This document shows, in pieces, positions 22,603 through 33,728 of a stretch of DNA of 64,000 bases. The notes under the pieces are model-generated. The model saw only the letters and a list, made by a program, of their open reading frames with translations, had not been told where the DNA came from and did not search any database. Position numbers and translations under genes: made by a program. Each line of letters begins with the position of its first letter. The first letter of the stretch is position 1. Location of the stretch: positions 62,001-126,000 of the forward strand of contig JBAIAA010000255.1 in NCBI GenBank assembly GCA_037893245.1, read 5' to 3'. This DNA comes from Crossaster papposus. Lineage: Eukaryota > Echinodermata > Asteroidea > Velatida > Solasteridae.

Positions 22603-23447
22603 ATTCAGCCATGCATTCACCAAAAGCCGAAAAATATATAATACATGCTGCAAAAGGTGATGCATTTTCCAAAAGGTTTATGTCATTTTATTTAAATAAT
22701 TTTTCAAAATAAACGGTAAATAATAATACTTGTTCAAACCATTTCAAATCATACAACATAAGCTAAATTTGTTTCGTTTCCTGTAATTCTGATGACAAAT
22801 TACAGTTAAATTAGCTGCTTAATGGAAGTAATTCTACTTCGAGTTATTTGTCAAACCTTTTATAGAAATTTCAAACAATACGGCAACAGTGTGGTTTTAC
22901 AAATTCAAGACCTGCTTTTATCATTGCTGTACTTTCTTTTCCTTTTGCCACATGAATTGCAATTGTACATTTCTGTAAAGCACACCTGCAAGGACAATCT
23001 TTCCGTGCCCCACTCTTTCTATCTGGCAAGTGTTCTTTCAAGCACGAGTAGCAGTACGGAGTTTCCAAGATTCTTTTATATGCTAATGTTGACATATAAC
23101 CTTTGTTCTTTGTTTACATTTTATGTAGTTTTGATAATATCTGCTTATTTGCATGCGACCTTAGAAACTATAGCTATATATCGCAAAGAATTATGGGGCG
23201 ATATTAGGTGGAATTAAAAAAGAAATTATGGACACGGTCTGAAACCGTATTTTACCTAACGATCTAAGCTGACAAACTACTAGGATCCATCTAATGATGC
23301 AGAACTTAGTTGAAGGGCTGTTGTGTTATTAAATAAAGTAACAGTTATCGTTCTCATAAAATCTGGCGTGGTGAAATTAATTGTTGAAATTGTTGATTGA
23401 CGAAACTGATTCACCGAGAACATTGCAAATAAGCCCAACCAAGTGCG

Positions 23448-23765
23448 AGTGCACTAATTACTGTTCGGCTGAAGCCTATACCAAAATTAAGTGTGCCCAG
23501 AAACATGATATCGTAGATCATGAAATACAAATATGAGGTTTGAATAACGTGATGTACACTTTGTTTTAAAGAGGCAGATACACTCGCAGCCGAAAAACGC
23601 ATTACAATGCTGCATTGAAAAGGGGATTTATTTAACGGGCTAATTAGGCATTAATTAGTGTTCGGCTGAAGCCTATACCCACATGCCCAGTAACATTATC
23701 TTGTAGATTATGAAATAAAAGTACGAGTTTTTGATAACATGTGAGGTATATTTTGTTTTAAATGT
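23448..23765. repeat. Direct duplication in the foldback loop
   Basis: A ~120-bp segment beginning ATTACTGTTCGGCTGAAGCC (about 23456-23572) recurs in diverged form at about 23655-23762 (GTGTTCGGCTGAAGCCTATA to ATTTTGTTTTAAA). Both lie in the non-palindromic centre of the 21.7-kb foldback. Non-coding as far as I can see. Confidence 0.6.
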
Positions 23766-25093
23766 TTCATTCTCATTTCCAAATCTATAACAATAACTCG
23801 AAGTAGGATTACTTAGTTCATTAGGCAGTTAACTGTAATTTGTCATCACAATTACAGGAATTAGTTTAAACAAGTGTGGCTAATATGCTGTATGATTTGA
23901 AAGGGTTTGAAAAAAGTATTGTTATATTTACGGTTTATTTCGAAAAATTATTCTTTAAATAAATTGACAACAAACTTTTTAGAAAATGCATCACCTTTTG
24001 CAGCATGTATTAAATATTTGTCGCCTTTTGGTGAATGCGGATTGAATTCGCGCGGAGAGATCCGGCCGAATACGCGGCTACCTTGAGCCAGGTAAAAGCG
24101 CGCAAAAGTTGAACCACGACGTTAATTGAAAGTTGAAGTACGACGTTTTGAAAGTTAAACCACGACGTTTTGAAAGTTGAACCACGACGTTGCCTGTCCG
24201 TTTTAGAACACCATAACATTCAAAACGTCGTGGTTCAACTTAAAAAACGTCGTATGTGCTGACATCGCGGCAGAAATGTGCACATAAATCTGCTGTACGT
24301 GAGTGCGACATAGCTGCGCATAATTAAATGTGCAATGAAAATGTATAGTATGTGCGATCGACATCGCACAAATTTGCGTACTAAGAAATCTGCGCAGAAC
24401 TTGAAATCTAAAATAAAAATATGCGACTTTTCAAACATCTGCCCAGAAAATATTCATTATCACATAAATCTGTGCAGAAATCTACAATAATTCTTCCACA
24501 TCTCAGATATATGCTTAGATATATACGATAACATGTTTGTCATCGTTCAAATTCGCGCAGAATGCGCGAAATTGCAGAATCTGCGATGTGTGATGTCCTT
24601 TCAGGGCCACCCTAGTGCCGGATTGGGAAAGCATCCGATTTGCGAATATGTTCGGTTTGCAAAAAGCATCCGAGTTTACAAAAAGCATTCAAACTAGAAA
24701 AGCATCCGAATTAAAAAAGCATCCGAGTTTATAAAAAGCATCCGAGCTAGAAAAGCATTCGAATTAAAAAAGTATTCGAGATTACAAAAAGCATCCGAAC
24801 TAGAAAAGCATCCGAATTAAAAAAGCATCAGAATTAAAAAAGCATCCGAGTTTACAAAAAGCATCAGAATTACGAATTCATCCGAATTAAAAAAGCATCC
24901 GAGTTTGCAAAAAGCATCCGAATTAGGAATACATCCGAATTAGGAAAGCATCCGAGTTGTAAAAACACGTCCGATCTTTTTGACACTGATTCTGCTTCAT
25001 ACAATCAGTAATTCTGCGATCGACGTGACATGTACATGTACAATGTACACGTACGTGTAATTCACCCACGCATTCTGTGCATATGCGCTAGAA

Positions 25094-25143
25094 CCCCCCC
25101 CCCCCCCCCCCCCGCCCCCCCCCCCCCCCAAAAAAAAAAAAAA
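25094..25143. repeat. Poly-C then poly-A tract
   Basis: C run 25094-25129 broken by one G at 25114, directly followed by 14 A. Confidence 0.9.
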
Positions 25144-25584
25144 TGGGTCTAAAAAAGCGGACAATAAAGCTGAAAGACCGACGTTGAAGGACGAAGAAGT
25201 AAAGGCCATGTTGACGATTTGGTCGGACGATGCGGTTTAGTCGCAACTGGATCTCGAAGGCCAGGGAATTCACAACAAAACGCCCAGCCAGTGCCGCAAT
25301 AAATTAACAAATTTGAGGCTAGATTATAAGCATTGTGGGATCGGGAAAACCATCACAGCGCGCCTTTTTGAATGAGATCCGTGTTGAGATATGTGTAGTG
25401 TGAATGCACGGCGGCCCTAGCCAGATTGAACATTACACTGTTCACGTAGGGACATCACATACGCTGCATTTCGATCGTAGCCCGTCTCCAAAATGTGCTT
25501 TAAGCAACTCGAGCCGCTTAGGCTTGTGCACCTCAAGCGCTGACTTGGCCTGCATTGGTTGTTAGAATATAAAACCACAGCGTT

Positions 25585-27275
25585 GAGCAAGTCACTAAAG
25601 ATCATCAAACCAAAGAAGATAAAAGCATGTGCATTGGACCCTGCTTTTGCTAGCGTGCTGAGTTGATGCCTTGATACCCTTATTCCAGCTATCACGGACA
25701 TGTCCAATAAGTCTCTTGAACTGGGCCTCTTCCCATCTCACTGAAATCAGCTCTTGTCACACCATTGCTGAAAAAGCCTAGTCTAGATCCAGATAACTTT
25801 AAGAACCTTCGTCCCATATCCAATCTTCCGTTCCTTGAAAAGTTATTGAACGTGTAGTTTGCCAGCAACTAATGTCTTACCTGACTAAGAACTCTTTACT
25901 CACCTCTAAGCAGTCATCCTACCGACAACACTACAGTGTAGAAACTGCACTGCTGCGAGTAAACAACGATCTTCTTCAGTCTTTGGATGACGGGAATGAA
26001 GCTGTTCTAATTCTTCTTGACCTAACGGCTGCCTTTGATACTGTCAATTTTCAGATTCTGCTCTTCAGACTGAGGGACAGATTTGGGGTGACTGGTGTAG
26101 CATCGGACTGGTTTTCTTCCTATAAAGGCTCTCAAGAAGAGAACAGAGAGCCAACATTCAAGGCGTTACGTCAGACCCATCACAATTGCTGCGGGGTGTT
26201 CCTCAAGGATCGGTCGTCGGTCCACTTCTCTTCATCTGCTACACAACGCCAGTCCAGGACATGCATCCGTGCACATGGATATTCTAACACGATGCATGCA
26301 GATGATACACAGATGTCTCCTTGAAGTCCTCAGACAGAGTCCAGATGACCAAGAGGCTGGATGTATGCCTGCTGGAAGTCAGACACTGGGTGCCGTGAAT
26401 CACCTCGTTCTCAATGACAGTAAGATGGAGGTGCTTCACGTTTCCTCTCTTTTCAGGCCACGTCAAGAACTCGCCCCTTCCCCAATACACAGTGGCCAGG
26501 TCCGGCCATCCCCTTGCGTGGGTAACCTAGGTGTCATCATCGACAAGAATCTCTGCATGCGCAAACATATCAACACAGTCTTCCGTAATGCTTCCTTCGC
26601 TCTGAGGCGTATTGGCAAGATTCGCCCCTGCTTGAACAAGAAGACTACTAAAGTTCTGGAACATGCTTTTGTGTCATCCCTACTGGATAATTGCAACAGT
26701 CTTCTGTTTGGCTCTTCCGACAAGGATATAGCCAAGCTCCAAAGACTGCAGAACTCTGCCGCACGTCTTGTCTCCAGATCTAAGAAACACAATCACATCA
26801 CGCCTATTCTCAAAGAACTAAACTGGCTGCCAATCAGATCGCGCATCAAGTACAAGATCTTACTTCTCACGTTCAATGCTGTTCACGTTCTTCCCCACTA
26901 TACATCTCTGAACTGGTTTCCCCGTACGTACCAAGTAGAACGCTCAGATCGTCCACCCAACATTTTCTGCAAGTACCTTCACGGAGAACAAAGAGCTATG
27001 GCGAAAGAATGTTCGCTTACAGTGCACCCACTGTGCTTTTCGTTCCCTATAACAAGCCCTGAACTTTTTTAACAACAACTGAAAACACACCTGTTCCGGG
27101 AATCGTATACGTAATCGCATATAATTTTGCTAAGCTTCGTGTATTATTGATTGTAAAGGAAGCCATTGTAATCTTCAATTTGTGTATAACAGATGTAAGA
27201 TGTAAAGCGCATTGGTTGTTCTCCAAGTTCAGAAATGCGCTATAAAAGAATGTATTATTATTATTATTATTAAAG
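25585..27275 (+). mobile_element. LINE relic with reverse transcriptase (CR1/L2-like)
   Basis: 5'-truncated element from mid ORF2 to the 3' tail. The tail (about 27200-27270) has GTAAAGCGCATTGG, ATGCGCTATAAAAG and then (ATT)6, the end type of the CR1/L2 group. The upstream segment 25395-25447 recurs at 29112-29164 and is probably an unrelated repeat into which the LINE landed. Confidence 0.85.
25600..27100 (+). pseudogene. LINE ORF2 reverse-transcriptase relic
   Basis: RNA-dependent DNA polymerase of a non-LTR retrotransposon, broken by several frameshifts. Seen in order: KSALVTPLLKK-like and NFKNLRPISNLPFLEK pieces spread over frames (25740-25850); VLILLDLTAAFDTV (motif A with catalytic Asp, about 26007-26045); a decayed glycine-rich PQGSVVGPL region (26190-26235); MHADDTQ at the catalytic motif C (about 26292), where the usual first residue Tyr/Phe is His; then NLGVIIDKNLCMRKHI, LEHAFVSSLLDNCNSLLFG, LQRLQNSAARLV, LKELNWLPIRSRIKYKILL (26525-26880). 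No endonuclease domain remains. Dead copy. Confidence 0.85.
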
Positions 27276-28319
27276 AAGCCGTGTTTCTGGCTTGAACACT
27301 CTCTAATCCTTGTTTCGCTGATCCCCAGTGCCAACCAAGACACCCAAACATCATGTGCCAGGGTGCCGTTAACGAAATCCTTTATCATTAAAGCTTTCGC
27401 AATGAGAGAACTTAACAAGATACCCCCACTCTCTGGGTGAATTATACACCCTCATAAAGGACACTGAACGCGCCGAGCCATCCTTAAGACAATCAAACTG
27501 ACGCCTTCCCTCAGCCTAAAATGGTGCCCATCCTTCATCTGACAGCGAGCCACCCATGCAGTAGGTATTTTCGCTTTTTCCGTCAGGAATTACAATGGTT
27601 ACTAATTCTGACCAATGTGTTGCGGGACATCTTGCTTAGACCACCAGCAAAATCAAAAGCGGGGCCTTTTCACTACGAGGGCAATAATCATTTAGCGGGA
27701 CCGTACCCCTGCGCCATTGATCATTTCAGTGGAGCCTATCCATCCATGGTACAACAATTGAGCAAAGGACACCCGGGTTCCTGACAGCCGGGAACTTTGG
27801 CAGTTCTTACTATAACAAAGTTCCCGGCGCTACAATGAATACATGCGCCTATTCTCCCCAATTAATCAAACCGTGAAGTGCTACCCTTATTTGCCTATTA
27901 TAGTAACCTTCAAATTCTGAGCTAGGCACTTCTCCTTCCTAGCTAACGCATTTTTTTTGCGAGGCACTTCCCTTCATAATCATAGCAAAACATAAATTGA
28001 TGTCGCAGGAGACTCTTGCCTCGTCATAAATATAATTTCACGGGGCGTTTCCCTTGTAAATCGGGTCCTTCCCTTATGAGCAAGCAAACAAAACCTTGCA
28101 AAAGCCTTAGTTCCGAGTACTACCCCTTCCAAACAAAATACCATTTGGCGACGGGCACCGTTTGATCACCGGATTACCATTCCACAACAGAATACAATCT
28201 CATGTGGGGCACTCCCCTTCATAGGCAAATACAGTTTTGTACGTGGAATACATTCCTCTCCTTTACTATTAAACGCAAACACAATTTGGCACGGGAGCTT
28301 CGCCTGACATTAAATACAA
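27276..28319. other. Intergenic
   Basis: No gene recognised. A ~40-bp GGGAACTTTGGCAG...AAAGTTCCCGG inverted word lies at 27789-27827. Confidence 0.35.
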
Positions 28320-28455
28320 TTTATACTCCTGAGTGGAGAGCGGCAATTGTAGTTAAGCGTCTTTCCCCAGGGCACAACCACCATGTTCCTATGTGTTCGA
28401 ACCCACGCACCATCGTACATGAGTCGAACACCGTAACCACTGGGCCATGGCATTC
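28320..28455 (-). mobile_element. tRNA-derived SINE
   Basis: On the minus strand a GGCCCAGTGGTTACGGTG word (A-box-like, 28429-28446) is followed ~25 bp on by GGGTTCGAACAC (B-box-like, 28393-28404), the spacing of an internal RNA polymerase III promoter. Then comes TTGTGCCCTGGGGAAAGACG, a tail word I know from invertebrate SINEs. It is not a tRNA gene: there is no cloverleaf around the boxes. Plus-strand open frames across it are chance. Confidence 0.6.
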
Positions 28456-28514
28456 TACATGCTTTTATAATTTAATCGTAACAGACTAAAAAGGGCTCTT
28501 TAGGAAAAAAGAAA

Positions 28515-28670
28515 ATGTGGCAGGCCTCGGCTCGAGCAAGATGGAGAGATGAGATAGTCATGATAGTCAGCCATTCGTGGTTAATATCCTGGCAAAGGTA
28601 CATAACAGAGTTTGGGAGAGGCCTTGGTCTAGCAGATGGATGACATACTTGGGCTGATGATGATGATGAT
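28515..28670 (+). pseudogene. LINE ORF2 terminal fragment with (GAT)n tail
   Basis: A short frame reads RARWRDEIV, then SWLISWQRYITEFGRGL and LADG before a stop, followed by a (GAT)n run at 28643-28665. This is the C-terminal signature R-x-x-W-x-D-x-I...W...A/Q-R...W/F of endonuclease-reverse-transcriptase LINEs, whose transcripts often end in simple repeats. About 45 codons only, so a heavily 5'-truncated copy. Clade not assigned. Confidence 0.55.
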
Positions 28671-29477
28671 GATGAAGATTATCATTACCACTTCAATACA
28701 AAAAAGCAGCCATTACACTAATTGGAAGCAGTTTGAGGTCAGTTCTCGATTCGTAATTACTGTGAGTTGATTACTACATTTCTTTGTAATTGGTCTTCTC
28801 TGGCTATTAACCTCCACTATCAGCGAGGTAAAAAGTTTTGGCATTATTACAGAGCACACACAACCAAATTGGAGTCAGTTGACTATTTAAACAGAGTAAA
28901 ATGCGCCCGACTCCTCTAAAGAGCCTGTCAGACTCTGATCTTGTGGAGTTATTTGTCAACTGGAGTCATTTTAGTGTCGAATTGTATTCGACTCGAGTAT
29001 ATTTACCATGAATAATTAGTGTGACTCTTCATTGGAGTCGTCGGTGCATGTTATTTGCATGTGGACCCGTTATTTGCATGTGGACCCTTTATTTGCATGT
29101 GGACTCTTTATTTAGTGTAAATGCACGGCGGCCCTAGCCAGACTGAACGTTACACGGTTCCCCTAGTGGCTGGTTCGGGGCATGAACAGTGTGAACGTCG
29201 CGTCTCCGTGATCCGTGTCGAAAACAACTGATGCCGAACCGTTTGGAACCGCCACCAGCGCACTTTTACGAGTATTATGGCGATACTGGCCAGGCTAGCG
29301 TGTAAAACAAAATTGCGCGCGCGGCATGGCTGTCGTGCGGCGCGGCACCAATTTACCTCGTCACTCCACGACATGGCCATAGGCGCTGCAATTATTTTTT
29401 TACGTGAACACCTGGTCTGGCGCATGCGCATTTTTAAACTGTACCAATGTGACGCTCAATTAGGACGAATTTAATCG

Positions 29478-29608
29478 AATTAGACACGGCAGAAATTCGA
29501 CGTTTGAAGCACTGCCGCCCTGCTGCCGCTCAGAGCGGCAAGACCTGTAGAACATACGGCAAAAAAGCGACAGTTGCTTAAAACGTCAACTTTCTGCTGT
29601 GTCTAATT
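29478..29608. mobile_element. 131-bp MITE
   Basis: Inverted ends of ~28 bp: AATTAGACACGGCAGAAATT on the left and a complement with few mismatches on the right (29581-29608). The inner loop includes CTGCCGCTCAGAGCGGCA, itself a palindrome. A target duplication is hard to define because the flanks are AT-rich. Confidence 0.65.
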
Positions 29609-30528
29609 TAAATTTTGGGTTATTATTTGAATACAAAAACGGCAAACGTTTGACGTTTGAAGTAGGCCTCACGCCACATAATTATATAACCAACGGTATA
29701 GACTATAGCCCGGAACATAGATGCTGACCACGCTAACGATTTATGCTTATGGTGTACGACAAGCCTCGAATTACAAATTTCATCAATACCTAAATATGCT
29801 AAACCTTCCATAGGAGGTCCAAAATATCGTAAACATTTCCCAACATATTCCTAGCCGTAACGTTTGGGAGTTATACATATATACATAACGAAATGGAATA
29901 AAAACAGCGTAAAATTAAACGACAACATTGTTTTTACTTGTTTTAATTCAACGCTGACCATGCGACGAATTATATTAGAACAAATCGGAATGCTAAAAAT
30001 ATGAATTATACTGTACCTAAAATAGAATGTATTGCTATTTATAACCGTTCAATATCTTAATTAAGAAATGAACTCGCCGCGCCGATGTTCGAGAAAAAAA
30101 CTAAAGTGTCGTTATAAAGAATTTGTGTGCTAGAACTGGGAAACCTATATAAATGCAAATCGTTTTGCATAATGCCAATGTTTGGTGTGTTTTTTTCTTT
30201 TAATTTCTATGTTCAGCTATGACCAAAAAAACGAGTCTAATAGGTATAGAAAAGTACTGAACATAAGTTTAGTGTCCATGACCTTTTTTTTACTGAAAAC
30301 TACTGATATGAGATTCGTTCATTTGATATTTTGGATCCAATAGGAAAGCCTGTACCGGTCCTAGCAATCGTGATAATGAATTATTATTGACCGACTAGTC
30401 CAAGTCAATGAGTATAATAAATTGTTATTTTCTAAACTGCAGACTTTGGGGTCCAGGCACAGTCCTCGACTATACATGAGTCTCGTTTTCTGCTTTATAT
30501 TGAATGCAGGAGAGGGAATTGTACTTGC

Positions 30529-30762
30529 CTTGGTGTCTAGTGGTTCAATGACCAGCTGGTAGCCGGGCAGCACATCAGGGTTGGCGTTGACGTCTCGGGC
30601 AGCAAGTTGACTGGCAGGCAGGAAAGCTTCCCCCGCAGCCCAGGAGCCAGACATCGGGAAGAGACCAAGGAGGTGTAGACGGGTAGCGTTAGGATCGCAG
30701 ACAGCCGGGCTTAAGGTACCGGCCAGTGACAGGGAGAAGGCGAGGAGCAGCCGCACGGACAT
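30529..30762 (-). CDS. GABA-B-receptor-like, first coding exon
   Basis: The N-terminus of a class C G-protein-coupled receptor of the metabotropic GABA type. The 78 codons give a signal peptide (MSVRLLLAFSLSLAGTLSPA, cleavage expected near AVC-D), then the start of the periplasmic-binding-protein-like ligand domain: RLHLLGLFPMSGSWAAGEAF, LPASQLAARDVN, DVLPGYQLVIEPLDTK. This follows the GABA-B pattern FPMSG-W-G-LPA...VN...LP-Y-L. I chose the ATG at 30762 because it directly starts the signal peptide; an upstream in-frame ATG would place a poor sequence before it. The exon ends AAG|GCAAGT, a GC donor of the accepted GC-AG class, in phase 0. Later exons are not found at lower coordinates, so the gene may leave the window, be cut by transposons or be a pseudogene. 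Surface receptor role is inferred from family. Confidence 0.75.
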
Positions 30763-30815
30763 GTCTGACCAGGGCTCCAACCAAGACCAACCAACCAACC
30801 AACCAACCACTAAAA
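30763..30815 (-). other. 5' flank with TTGG repeat
   Basis: Directly before the GABA-B-like start codon (reading minus) lies a run of (TTGG) units interrupted once, 30783-30812. It is probably 5' UTR. Its length would be polymorphic. Confidence 0.5.
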
Positions 30816-31672
30816 CACCCGACCACGGCGAAGACTCCACAAACGATACAGAGTTGATAATATACGGAGTTGCGTTCATGTACGTCTACCACGCGCGAGG
30901 CTTGTACATGTATAGCGAGCTAGGTAGCAACACTGGACAGGTTACCAAACTAAATGTAAACGGCCAACTATGCCTCTGTGTGCATTTTAACTGCTGACAA
31001 CGACGATAGTCTTCTATACGAATTCTGTTTGAAGAAAGAAGAAATTCGGAGGCGCTGAAACACAATGGGGTTTGCATTCAGCGCATTTCAGCTTATGCGG
31101 GCGGAAGCGAGACCACACAGTGACACGGTGCGTTTCCACTGATGTCGGTAATTACATGTCACATTACCTAGAATTCTGTGTATATAGTTTAGAAAGGGAA
31201 ATCGCAAGAAGTCCCTTTTTTAAATGTGGAAATGAAGCGGCTTATTATCAATTACCGATTTATAAATATTTTAACGGCTGTTTTAGAACGTTTATCATTT
31301 GAATTAACTGATTCTGATATAAAAATTCTTCCAACAAATCAATTTAGTGCACATCGAATATTTAATTTCGCCTTCTGCCAAATGACAAATGACCCATTTT
31401 CGCACGATTTCAGAGACACACTTTAGACCAACATTCAATTAATTAAATAGATTGTTCAATTTCAATCTAAATGCAAGCAACTGCATTTTGCAAAGTTTCA
31501 ATTTTAAAAATGATCCATTCAAATACACATTTTACATTGGTTCATTCGAATTCGATCGAGCTTCCAAATGCGCCAGTTTGGCCATTCGAATTTAACATTA
31601 GGCAAGCATTTATGGAATATTAGAAAAGGAATTCGAAACGGTTCACGTTATTTATTTGTTTGTTAGAATTAT
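30816..31672. other. Intergenic upstream of the receptor exon
   Basis: No gene or clear promoter box recognised; AT content rises beyond 31200. Confidence 0.35.
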
Positions 31673-32831
31673 AGGGGAGAGCGGGGCTAGTCCGCCCCTT
31701 TTCCTTTCTCACAAGCTTATGTAAATTTGCAGGCTAGAAAGCCATACGTTTTACATGTGTAAGCACTGTTACTTGGCTAAATACCACCACAATTTTTGGA
31801 ACGACAGGTCTTACAGTAACAGCAGGAGTAACACATAAAAACAAGTGGGCGAACTTACCCCACACCCATCCTGTTGGGGCAGGTTCACCCACATAGTATG
31901 GGGCAAGTTCGGCATATTAAAAAATAGTCGAAACAATGCACAAACTATCATATTATATTGCATATAACTTAACTGTTTATTTGTGACTATTTGACCTAGG
32001 AGTAAATAATAGCACTGTTTTCTTTTTCTTTTAAAGTTCAGTCTCGTTTAGTATTTTAAAATATATGAATATAAGCAAACCAAATGGTTATGAATCACAA
32101 CTTGTGGTTTCTGAGCGACAGTTCTGTCTCAATAAACTGTTGAATATTAAAAGAAAAGCTATACACTGAATAGTAATAAATCACAACTTGTGATTTCTCT
32201 AATTATTTGAGGGTAATCTTTTCCCATATTTAAACTGCTGAATGTAAACTGAAAATACTAGCAAACTAAATATTGTTGAGCCACAACTTGTAATTTGTAA
32301 TCAATAGTTTATTTAGTGAGTGAAAGGTACAACGTGGAACAACTTGTCATTGTAACCCATAATGTTATCCACCTGTAGCCCATGACATTTAAAAAACTTG
32401 ATTTATCAAAGTGTTTTGGTTTCATAACATCTTGGCATTGTTTCTCCCGTCAGCTATGATGTGCATCATGCTGTATGTTGCCCTATATAAGTTTCTTTCT
32501 TGTACACAGCCATTATGTCTCTGAAGAAGATCTTGTTAAGATCGAAATATTAGGCCCTCTTAACGTATTTGATTTGTATATTTCAGGTCATTCCAGCCAG
32601 TAAGCAGTTTGCAGCAGTTTTAATCTTATTCATTGGTATTACTAGTGTTAGTTTTACAACGTGACTTTATTATATATAAGGATATATCTCTATATATGTT
32701 TATTTCACCATTAAAAATATATATTTAGTTTGCTTAAATAAATAATAGGCATATAATTTTGATGGGGCCAGTCCGCCCATCACCATGGGGCGAGTCCGCC
32801 ACAGGGCGAACCTGCCCCACTCTATACCAGG
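31673..32831. mobile_element. Possible DNA transposon with GGGGCGAGTCCGCC repeats
   Basis: The left end (ATAGGGGAGAGCGGGGCTAG) and the right end read inward (ATAGAGTGGGGCAGGTTCGC) are imperfect inverted repeats. Internal copies of a GGGGCAAGTTCG/GGGGCGAGTCCGCC word occur only near both ends (31683, 31845, 31905 and 32765, 32790, 32805). The AT-rich middle carries three copies of ATCACAACTTGTGRTTT (32096, 32178, 32277). No transposase seen. Ends are approximate. Confidence 0.45.
32516..32560 (+). ncRNA. Hammerhead-like ribozyme relic (weak)
   Basis: CTGAAGA, then a perfect 6-bp stem AGATCTTGTTAAGATC with a short loop, then GAAA. This is the core order of a hammerhead ribozyme, but CTGAUGA has become CTGAAGA and stems I and III are not convincing. 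Known: Penelope-like and other retroelements carry such cores. Probably an inactive relic or a coincidence. Confidence 0.2.
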
Positions 32832-33608
32832 CGAACGTGCCCCAAGCGCTCATCTTGTGTTTTATCACGTCGTATAAGTCATTAACACAGTAAACCGAGT
32901 TCATAACTGCATAGTTATTTTGGCAAGTCTATTATCTTCTAAATGACAACCACTATAGAAACAATACTTGTTTATGTCTTGGAGTTTATACAATATTATT
33001 GATGCAAGAAATGTTTACTTACATGATATGTAAACAGTGTTTTGATAATAACTTGATGAGCTTGTTGAGCCTGCTCGTGCAGCTATTATAGGAGTTTGAT
33101 CATGTCCTGCGTAATCTAATTACATCATCAAAACATCCTCCACTACATTATAAATGTTCTCACAAAATTCTGCCACAAAGGAGCAGCGACAAAATAACCA
33201 AATGTATAACGTTTCGCACATTAAAACTTGTTGCACATTTAAAGAAAATATAAAGAAGCACGAAAAACCTGTTAGAGTTATAAAAACACCTAGACTCAAT
33301 TTAATATAAAAGAGAGCAAAAGGTTACAATTAAAAACTACAAAAACTATGTGGATACGCGATACAAACAGGGGAAATTATTACCTAAGTTTAATATATTG
33401 CCAAGGTTTATTGATTGTACGTCGACTTTCATACTATTTTTTCCGTATCGCAAATTTATATTTTACTTTTTTGGGTTAAAGACAGATACTTCACATTATG
33501 AACAAACTAGACTAGCAATCTTGCGCTGGTCGTGTAGACCGAGGCATTTTACTGCGCCAAACACGAGATAAGAGTCACCATATGCAGAGACGTACCGTAT
33601 ATACGTAC

Positions 33609-33705
33609 CGAGAGCCGCCCGGAGACTGCTCAGGAAGACCAGAGTCAGAGCCGCCAGGCCGGGGACGTTCCAATAGTAGCAGCCTGGAAAACCACACGGG
33701 GACAT
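33609..33705 (-). CDS. Possible signal-peptide exon, hypothetical
   Basis: Reading minus from ATG at 33705: MSPCGFPGCYYWNVPG then LAALTLVFLSSLRAAL, a credible hydrophobic signal sequence, ending CTCG|GTACGT, a good donor in phase 1. An acceptor-like GTTTTCCAG at about 33685 means it could instead be an internal exon with another frame. It lies 2.8 kb upstream of the GABA-B-like exon on the same strand, so it may be the start of a neighbouring paralogue or an alternative first exon. The 33729 MITE sits 24 bp upstream of the ATG. No family match. Confidence 0.3.
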
Positions 33706-33728
33706 ACCAAGAACCAACCATGCACTTA

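Larger units (their letters stand above)
21691..25001. mobile_element. 3.3-kb foldback transposon with ~1.1-kb arms
   Basis: Seen: arms 21691-~22850 and ~23790-25001 are reverse complements along their length. The outer ends are TATGAAGCAGAATCAGTG and its complement. A direct CAATCA flanks both sides (21685-21690 and 25002-25007), a 6-bp target duplication. From outside in, each arm holds an array of TTCGGATGCTTTT words (21735-22060 and 24610-24965), a ~370-bp unique part, a nested cluster of ACGACGTTTTGAAAGTTGAA units, then ~230 bp more. The ~0.95-kb loop (22850-23790) is not palindromic. No transposase is recognised. Superfamily unknown. Confidence 0.85.

Noticed and set aside
22822-23217. 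131-codon frame with hydrophobic stretches, and a Cys-rich frame on the other strand (22871-23095)
   Set aside because: Both lie in the AT-rich foldback loop, overlap each other and match no family I know; the hydrophobic look comes from T-rich codons. Kept only as a possibility for the loop gene.
28380-28450. tRNA gene on the minus strand
   Set aside because: A- and B-box-like words are present, but no acceptor stem or anticodon arm can be drawn. A SINE explains it better.
32516-32560. Active hammerhead ribozyme
   Set aside because: The essential CUGAUGA core reads CTGAAGA and flanking stems are poor; listed only as a weak relic.
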